Shown piece after piece: positions 53,449 to 58,784 of a stretch of 58,784 bases of DNA. A model generated the notes under the pieces. That model was not told where the DNA came from, made no database searches, and was given only the letters and a program-made list of their open reading frames with translations. The stretch is from Micromonospora sp. KC606 (GTDB lineage Bacteria; Actinomycetota; Actinomycetes; Mycobacteriales; Micromonosporaceae), in contig NZ_SMKN01000019.1 in NCBI RefSeq assembly GCF_004348675.1, positions 1 through 58,784 of the forward strand, given 5' to 3'. The position numbers were made by a program, and so were the translations under genes. Numbering within the stretch: position 1 is the stretch's first letter; each line of letters opens with the position of its first letter.

Positions 53449-55169
53449 CAGGCCACCTCCTGCGCGGTGATCAGGTCGGCGTACGGGCCCGTGGTGCGCA
53501 GCAGTTCCTCATGGCTGCCGGCGGCGATGATCCGCCCGTCCTGCATCACCGCGACCCGGTCGGCGTGCCGGACGCCGGCCAGGCGGTGCGCGATGACCAG
53601 GCAGGTACGCCCGCGCGCGGCGGCGGCGAGCCCGGCCAGAACCCTGGCCTCCTGCGGTCTGTCCAGGTGGGAGGTGGCCTCGTCGAGGACGAGCACCGGG
53701 GTGTCGGCGAGCAGCGCGCGGGCGATGGCCAGCCGCTGCCGCTGCCCGCCCGAGAGGGCGGCGCCACGTTCGCCGACCGGGGTCGCGTACCCGTGCGGCA
53801 GGGCGGCGACGAAGTCGTGCGCGCCGGCGGCGCGGGCGGCGGCCGCAAGGTCGGCGTCGGAGGCGTCCGGGCGGGCCAGGCGCAGGTTGTCCGCCACCGT
53901 GCCGTGGAACAGGTACGTCTCCTGCGCGACCACCGTGATCGTCCGGTGCAGCGCCTCGCGGGTGAGGTCGCGCAGGTCGACGCCGTCGACGGTGATCCGA
54001 CCGATGTCCGGGTCGAGGTGCCGGAGCAGCAGGTTGGCCAGGGTCGACTTGCCGGCGCCCGACCGGCCGACCACGGCAACCGTCTCTCCGGGGGCCAGCC
54101 GCAGTGTCACGTCCCGTACCGCCGGGGTGGGCCGGTCGGGGTAGCGGTAGCTGACGCCGTGGAAGTCGACGGCCGGGCCAGCGGTGAACCGGCGCTGCAC
54201 GCGGCCGGTGTGCACGACCGGGGCCGGCGCGGTGAGCAGGTGGGTGAGGCCGTCGACGGCGGTGACGCCGAGGTAGCCGGCGTGCCAGTGGGCACCCAGG
54301 TCGCGGACCGGCCGGAAGCACTCCACCGAGACGAGCAGCACCAGGAACACCGCGGCGGCGTCGGCGCGGCCACTGGTCGCGGCCACGGCCGCGGCGACGG
54401 CCGCCGCGGCGAGCCCGGCCTGGACCAGCAGGGCGCTCACGCCGCTCTCGACCAGCGACAGGCGGAGCTGCGCCATGGTGGTGGCGTGCAGGTCCCGGCT
54501 GCGCGCCTCGATCCGGTCCCGCATCCGGCCGACCGCGCCGAAGGCCCGCAGGGTCGCCGCCCCGTGCAGGGTGTCGAGGAAATCGGCGGCGAGGGCGGTG
54601 AAGGCCGCCCACCTGCCCCGGCCCCGCCGCAACAGGGTGGCGTCCCACACCCGGGGCACGGTCAGCACCAGCAGCACCGCGGCGCCGAGCAGGGCCGCCG
54701 CCACCGGTTCGACGGTGGCCAGCCACGCCACCAGCGCGGTCGGGACGGTCACCGTGACCAGCACCTGCGGGACGTACCGGCTGTAGTAGGCGTCCAGCCC
54801 TTCCACCCCGTCGACCAGGGTGGCCTGTGTGCGCCCGGTGCGCGAACCGGTCAGCCAGGCCGGACCCAGCTCGGCCAACCGCACCACCAACCGGTCGCGC
54901 AGCCGGGCCCGGATCCGCGCCCCCGCCGTCGCGGTGGCCACCTCCCGCCACCACAGCAGCACCGCCCGGGTCACGATCGCCGCGAGCACCCCGGCCAACA
55001 GTGGTGGAGCGGCGTCCAGGTCGCGTCGGGCCACCGCCGCCAGCGCCGCGGCGAGCAGCAGCGCCTGACCGACGTACGCGGCCGAAACCGCCACCCCGAG
55101 CGCCGCGCAGCCGACGATCTGCCCCGCGACGGCCCCGCCCAGCCGTACCAGCTCCCGATGGACGATCAC
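53448..55169 (-). CDS. Exporter-fold ABC half-transporter (first of pair)
   Basis: A 573-residue half-transporter. Membrane domain (about 15-290) with intracellular-loop motif TGRTQATLVDGVEGLDAYYSR-type 'GSRTGRTQATLVDGVEG'; ATPase with Walker A GRSGAGKST, signature LSGGQRQRLAIA, Walker B VLVLDEATSHLD and AHRLAGV. GTG 55169 overlaps the fecE-like stop by GTGA. It forms a heterodimer with the next gene. The H-loop and signature are intact, so both sites look active. Part of the leftward iron operon. Confidence 0.85.
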   Translation of the reverse strand: MIVHRELVRLGGAVAGQIVGCAALGVAVSAAYVGQALLLAAALAAVARRDLDAAPPLLAGVLAAIVTRAVLLWWREVATATAGARIRARLRDRLVVRLAELGPAWLTGSRTGRTQATLVDGVEGLDAYYSRYVPQVLVTVTVPTALVAWLATVEPVAAALLGAAVLLVLTVPRVWDATLLRRGRGRWAAFTALAADFLDTLHGAATLRAFGAVGRMRDRIEARSRDLHATTMAQLRLSLVESGVSALLVQAGLAAAAVAAAVAATSGRADAAAVFLVLLVSVECFRPVRDLGAHWHAGYLGVTAVDGLTHLLTAPAPVVHTGRVQRRFTAGPAVDFHGVSYRYPDRPTPAVRDVTLRLAPGETVAVVGRSGAGKSTLANLLLRHLDPDIGRITVDGVDLRDLTREALHRTITVVAQETYLFHGTVADNLRLARPDASDADLAAAARAAGAHDFVAALPHGYATPVGERGAALSGGQRQRLAIARALLADTPVLVLDEATSHLDRPQEARVLAGLAAAARGRTCLVIAHRLAGVRHADRVAVMQDGRIIAAGSHEELLRTTGPYADLITAQEVA

Positions 55170-55963
55170 GTCGTCTCCAGCGGGCTGTCCGCCAGCGCCC
55201 GGACCGCGCCGGTGTGCGCGTCGGTGACAACCCGGCCGCGTACGCCGAAAACCTCGGCGAGCAGGCTCGGGGTGACCACCTCGGCCGGTGGCCCGTCCGC
55301 GGCGACCCGGCCACCGGCGAGCGCCACCACACGGTCGGTGAAGCGGGCGGCGTGGTCCAGCTCGTGCAGAACCGCCACCACCGTCAGGCCCCGCTCACCG
55401 TGCAGCCGACGGACCAGCGACAGCACCTCCAACTGGTGCCGTACGTCGAGAAAGGTGGTCGGCTCGTCGAGCAGCAGCACCGGGGTCTGCTGCGCCAGCG
55501 CGAGCGCCAGGCGGACCCGCTGCCGTTCGCCGCCGCTGAGCGTGTCCACCCTACGCCCGGCCAGCCCGGCCACGCCCGCCGCGTGCAGCGCGCCGGACGA
55601 CTCGGCGTCGTCCGGGCGCCACAGCATGCCCAATGGACCGCGATGCGGGTAGCGGCCCTGGGCCACCAGCTGGCGGACCGTCATCCCCGGCATCGGCGGC
55701 AGCTGCTGGTGCAGCACCGCCACCTGCCGTGCCACGTCGCGGCGGCGCATCGCGTGCGCCGGTCGGCCGTGCAGCAGCACCCGCCCGCGCTCCGGCCGGT
55801 CCAGCCCGGCGAGCAGCCGCAGCAGGGTGGACTTGCCGCACCCGTTGCGCCCGACCAGCGCCACGCACTCGCCGGGGCGGACGACCAGGGACACCCCGTC
55901 GAGCACCGGCTGGTCCCGGTACCGGTACCGGACCTCCTCCGCCACGAACACCGGTTGGGTCAC
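55166..55963 (-). CDS. Siderophore ABC importer ATPase (FecE/FepC type)
   Basis: A 265-residue ATPase: Walker A GRNGCGKST, Q-loop VAVLHQQLPP, signature LSGGERQRVRLA, Walker B VLLLDEPTTFLDV and the HELDHAARF switch region, all typical of the FecE/FepC group. GTG 55963 follows GGAGG. It overlaps both the permease upstream and the half-transporter downstream by 4 bases. It drives uptake through the FecCD permeases. Confidence 0.93.
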   Translation of the reverse strand: MTQPVFVAEEVRYRYRDQPVLDGVSLVVRPGECVALVGRNGCGKSTLLRLLAGLDRPERGRVLLHGRPAHAMRRRDVARQVAVLHQQLPPMPGMTVRQLVAQGRYPHRGPLGMLWRPDDAESSGALHAAGVAGLAGRRVDTLSGGERQRVRLALALAQQTPVLLLDEPTTFLDVRHQLEVLSLVRRLHGERGLTVVAVLHELDHAARFTDRVVALAGGRVAADGPPAEVVTPSLLAEVFGVRGRVVTDAHTGAVRALADSPLETT

Positions 55964-56934
55964 GACACCTCCACATGTGACGACCTGCGCGCCACGACGA
56001 CCAACGCCACCGCCCCGACCAGCGCGGTCACCGCGCCCGCCGGTACCCCCAGCCGCTGCGCGGCCGGCCCGGACTGCACCAGGACCGTCAACACCTGCGC
56101 CAGCGCGTCCGCGCCCGCGACCGCCGTCGCGCCGACCAGCGCGGCGGCCGGCAGCGCCCGACGCAGGTCCGACCCGCACATCGCCCGGGCGACGTGCGGC
56201 ACCACCAGCCCGACGAAGGCCAGCGTGCCGGCCAGCGCGACCGCGCCGGCAGCCAGCGCCACGGCCAGGGCGAGGGCGACCGCCCGGGTCGGGCGGGGTG
56301 GCACACCGAGCGCGGCGGCGTGCCCGTCCCCGGCGGCCAGCACCCCCAGCGCGGCCGAGCACAGCCAGGCCAGCACCAGTGCGGTCGCCAACCACGGCCA
56401 CGCCGTCTGCACGTGCGCCCAGACCCGCCCGTCGACCGAGCCGACGAGCCACCGCAACGCGTTGCCGAACCGGCTGGGCTGGTACGCCAGCAGCAGCGTG
56501 GTCACGCCGGCCAACGCCGCCGACCCGAGCAACCCGTACGCCGCCACCTCCACCGGCGAGCCGTGTCGGGCCAGCAACCACATCAGCGCGCCGCCGCAGG
56601 CGCCGCCGGTCAGCGCCGCGAGCAGTGCGCCCGCCGCTGAGTCCGCGGGCACCAGACCGAGCTGCATGCCGGCGAGCACACCAAGCACCGCCCCCGGGTT
56701 CACCCCGGTCAGCTCCGGCGCCGCCAGCGGATTACGCAGCACGGCCTGCAACAGCAGCCCGGCCGCGCCCAGCCCGGCACCGGCGAGCAGCGCGGTGGTC
56801 AGCCGGGGCAGCCGCAGCTCGATCAGGATCCGCTGCTCCAACGGGTCCAGGTGCGGCCAGTCGACGCCGCGGCCGACCGCCAGTTCCGCGGCCGCCGCCA
56901 CCAGCAGCGCCACCACCGCCCAGCGCCACCTCAC
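55960..56934 (-). CDS. FecCD-family iron-siderophore permease (second)
   Basis: A 324-residue membrane protein of the BtuC/FecCD family with about ten helices. It has ELRLPRLTTALLAGAGLGAAG near the start, LLQAVLRNPLAAPELTGVNPGA and GTLAFVGLVVPHVARAMCG, the ATPase-contact region. It forms a heterodimer with the preceding permease. GTG 56934 overlaps its upstream partner by GTGA. Confidence 0.93.
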   Translation of the reverse strand: MRWRWAVVALLVAAAAELAVGRGVDWPHLDPLEQRILIELRLPRLTTALLAGAGLGAAGLLLQAVLRNPLAAPELTGVNPGAVLGVLAGMQLGLVPADSAAGALLAALTGGACGGALMWLLARHGSPVEVAAYGLLGSAALAGVTTLLLAYQPSRFGNALRWLVGSVDGRVWAHVQTAWPWLATALVLAWLCSAALGVLAAGDGHAAALGVPPRPTRAVALALAVALAAGAVALAGTLAFVGLVVPHVARAMCGSDLRRALPAAALVGATAVAGADALAQVLTVLVQSGPAAQRLGVPAGAVTALVGAVALVVVARRSSHVEVS

Positions 56935-57905
56935 GACGTGCTCCGGCGGGCCAGCATGACCAACCCGGCCACGATGCCCACGGCGGCGGTCCACGCGCCG
57001 AGCGGGGTCTCCGCCGGGGCGAAGACGTGCCGGGCGGCGAGGTCGGCGACCGTCGTGAAGAGCGCGCCGAACACCACCGCCCAGGGGAGCAGGAGCCGCG
57101 CGTCCGCAGCCGGGCGCAGCCACCGGGCGGCGTGCGGCGCGACGAAACCGATCCAGGCGATCGGGCCGCACGGCCCCACCACCACGGCGACCAGGACGGC
57201 GGCGAGCCCCAGCACGGCGACCCGCGCCCGGCCGACGTGCAGCCCCACGGCCGCAGCCGCCTCGTCACCCAGGCGCAGTACGCCCAGCGCGGGCAACGCC
57301 AGCACGGTCAGCGGCGCGCAGCCCAACAGCCAGGGCAGGGAGAGCCCGACGTGGTCCCAGGTGATGCCCGTCAGGCTGCCCACCAGGTAGCGGAACAACG
57401 TGTCGTACTGGAGCCGGTCGGCGGCGGCCATCACGGCCAGCAGCACCGCCTGCAACGCCGTCGACACCGCCGCGCCGATCAGCAGCACCGCGCCCGGGCC
57501 CCGGCCCGCGCCGGCGGCCGCCAGGCAGACCGCACCACCGCACACCGCCCCGACCAGCGCGACCAGGGGCTGAAGCGCCGCCGGGACCGGCAGGGCCCAG
57601 ACCACCATGACCGCCGCGGCCAACGCGCCGCCGGTGGACACCCCCAGCAGTTCCGGCACGGCCAGCGGATTGCGTAGCGCCGCCTGCATCAGGAGCCCGG
57701 CGGCCCCGACGGCCGCGCCACCCGACAGCGCGAGCAGCAGCCGTGGCAGGCGCAACTCCCACAGCACCACCCGCGCCACCTCGGCTTCGGCGGGCAGGCC
57801 CAGCGCCAGGGTCAGCCCGACCGCGCCCGCCAGGGCGGCCACCAGGGTCAGCGACGCCGGCCAGCGCGGCGCGGGTCGGGCCGTCGCCGCCTCCAGCGAG
57901 GTCAC
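56931..57905 (-). CDS. FecCD-family iron-siderophore permease (first)
   Basis: A 324-residue permease: LWELRLPRLLLALSGGAAVG, LLMQAALRNPLAVPELLGVS, and the cytoplasmic GPIAWIGFVAPHAARW segment. GTG 57905 overlaps the binding-protein stop by GTGA. Pairs with the following permease to import ferric siderophore delivered by the binding protein. Confidence 0.93.
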   Translation of the reverse strand: MTSLEAATARPAPRWPASLTLVAALAGAVGLTLALGLPAEAEVARVVLWELRLPRLLLALSGGAAVGAAGLLMQAALRNPLAVPELLGVSTGGALAAAVMVVWALPVPAALQPLVALVGAVCGGAVCLAAAGAGRGPGAVLLIGAAVSTALQAVLLAVMAAADRLQYDTLFRYLVGSLTGITWDHVGLSLPWLLGCAPLTVLALPALGVLRLGDEAAAAVGLHVGRARVAVLGLAAVLVAVVVGPCGPIAWIGFVAPHAARWLRPAADARLLLPWAVVFGALFTTVADLAARHVFAPAETPLGAWTAAVGIVAGLVMLARRSTS

Positions 57906-58784
57906 GCGGTGGCCTTGGCGACCGCCTCGTCCAGGATCAGACCCAGCGCCCGGGTGCCCCGGCCCGAGGCCCACAGCTCCGCCGGCACCTCGTACGCCCG
58001 GCCCTCACGCACAGCCGTAATCCGTTTCCACACCGGGTTCTCCGCGTACTGGGCGGACACCGTTTTCGCGTCCGGGCCGAACGTGAACGACTGGACGAAC
58101 ACGATGTCCGGGTCGCGGGTCAGGATCTCCTCCACGCTGTACGCCTGCGCGTTGTCGAAACCGCCGCCCCTGTTCGGCCAGGGGTAGTCGAACACCTGCG
58201 ACAGCAGGTGCCCGAGCAGGTCGTCGGAGGTGTTGACGCCGATCGAGGTGCCGCCGTACATCGCCAGCGCGGTCGTCCTGTCCAGCCCACGCGCGGTCGC
58301 CGTTGCGCGGGCGGCGGCGAGGCGGTCCCGGAACCTCTGCTCGGCCGCCACCTGCTGGGCGCCCCGGTCGGTCAGCGTGGCGACGTCACGCAGGTATCGC
58401 ACCGAGTCCTCGTACGTCTTCACCTCGACCAGCCACAGCGGCGCGAACTTCTCGACCGCCGGACGGAGCTGGTCGTGCACGCCGGCCAAACCCATGACCA
58501 GATCCGGCTTCGCCGTCGCGATCGCCGCCACGTCCTCGTTGCCGAACGTCCCGGGCAGCGCCGGCACCGCCTTACCCGCCTCGCCGAGGTAGTCGGGGCG
58601 GACGACGAGCTTCGGGGTTCTGGTCGCTGTCGGTGTCAGGCCCAACTCCACCAGCGCGTCGTCACACAACCCGGTCAGGCAGACGATCCGCTCCGGCTTC
58701 GACCGGAGGCTGATCGTCTGCCCTCGCACGTCCGTCACGGTCAGGCTGTGCGACATCGGTTCGACCGGTGGTGCGGCCGGCGCC
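57902..58784 (-). CDS. Iron-siderophore binding lipoprotein, 5' end outside the window
   Basis: At least 294 residues of a FecB/FepB-like substrate-binding protein: VTDVRGQTISLRSKPERIVC, KPDLVMGLAG, the LTRDPDIVFVQSF strand, and the C-terminal WKRITAVREGRAYEVP. The frame stays open through ATG 58756 to the window edge with APAAPPVEP, the linker expected after a lipobox, so the signal peptide and Cys lie outside. It is the first visible gene of the six-gene iron operon; Zur or an iron repressor site upstream cannot be seen. Confidence 0.9.
   Translation of the reverse strand, partial: APAAPPVEPMSHSLTVTDVRGQTISLRSKPERIVCLTGLCDDALVELGLTPTATRTPKLVVRPDYLGEAGKAVPALPGTFGNEDVAAIATAKPDLVMGLAGVHDQLRPAVEKFAPLWLVEVKTYEDSVRYLRDVATLTDRGAQQVAAEQRFRDRLAAARATATARGLDRTTALAMYGGTSIGVNTSDDLLGHLLSQVFDYPWPNRGGGFDNAQAYSVEEILTRDPDIVFVQSFTFGPDAKTVSAQYAENPVWKRITAVREGRAYEVPAELWASGRGTRALGLILDEAVAKATA

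Noticed and set aside
53448..55169. Naming the two half-transporters CydD and CydC
   Set aside because: They share the fold, but no cytochrome bd genes are nearby and the operon is built around Fec-type iron uptake, so a siderophore role is more likely.
1..58784. CRISPR arrays, tRNA or rRNA genes, insertion sequences, integrases, prophage genes
   Set aside because: None was seen on either strand: no regularly spaced direct repeats, cloverleaf-type sequences, transposase or integrase motifs.

Overview
The window is very GC-rich, uses GTG starts often, joins many genes by 4-base GTGA/ATGA overlaps, and shows leaderless starts with TANNNT-type -10 boxes. Gene content is that of a soil actinomycete: AfsR/SARP-type regulator, SapA-like secreted protein, mycothiol-type isomerase fold, Zur-controlled alternative ribosomal proteins and an MRF-like protein. 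The style fits Micromonosporaceae (Micromonospora-like), but that is an inference; there is no rRNA gene here to settle it. No tRNA, rRNA, CRISPR array, insertion sequence or prophage was recognised.

Layout. 1-9.1 kb: a LysE-type exporter, a secreted trypsin-like protease, an AMIN-like exported protein, a response regulator / histidine kinase / GerMN-lipoprotein operon resembling mtrA-mtrB-lpqB in plan, then small genes and decayed fragments. 9.2-14 kb: a TetR regulator with a C-terminal zinc knuckle, divergent from a parallel beta-helix protein across a perfect palindrome, and a GH30-CBM2 xylanase-type gene interrupted by one in-frame TAG. 14-18.2 kb: SDR, GlxA/AraC regulator, an imine-reductase-like and a maleylpyruvate-isomerase-like pair, and a SapA-like protein. 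18.3-26.3 kb: a SARP/NB-ARC/TPR regulator, a large secreted metallopeptidase-like/beta-propeller fusion, and a WxL-like surface gene next to a frameshifted DUF916-type partner. 26.5-31.8 kb: a ferritin-like plus hemerythrin pair, an ABC-2 exporter and a PucR-type regulator.

31.8-43.6 kb looks like an osmoadaptation block. A YbdK-type carboxylate-amine ligase lies divergent from an N-acetylglutaminylglutamine-type amidotransferase, directly followed by kdpFABCDE (K+ uptake ATPase and its two-component system) with an extra 27-residue membrane peptide at the head of the operon.

44.0-51.6 kb is a zinc-homeostasis block: an L32 paralogue with an odd Cys pattern, a COG0523 GTPase, a methyltransferase, an amber-interrupted L31 type B gene, an MRF-like COG0523 relative, and L28/L33/S14 of the zinc-free type. 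Two near-palindromic Zur-type boxes sit in the divergent promoter region and a third faces no intact gene. An ArsR-family sensor divergent from a metal P1B-type ATPase would handle zinc/cadmium excess. 51.6-58.8 kb is a leftward, translationally coupled six-gene iron-siderophore-type uptake operon (binding protein, two FecCD permeases, ATPase, two exporter-fold ABC half-transporters) that runs off the right edge.

The window carries an unusual number of broken genes: two conserved genes stopped by single in-frame TAG codons, one single-frameshift gene, and several truncated fragments. TAG is also the normal terminator of intact genes here, so general recoding is unlikely; real decay or assembly error must be told apart from the reads.
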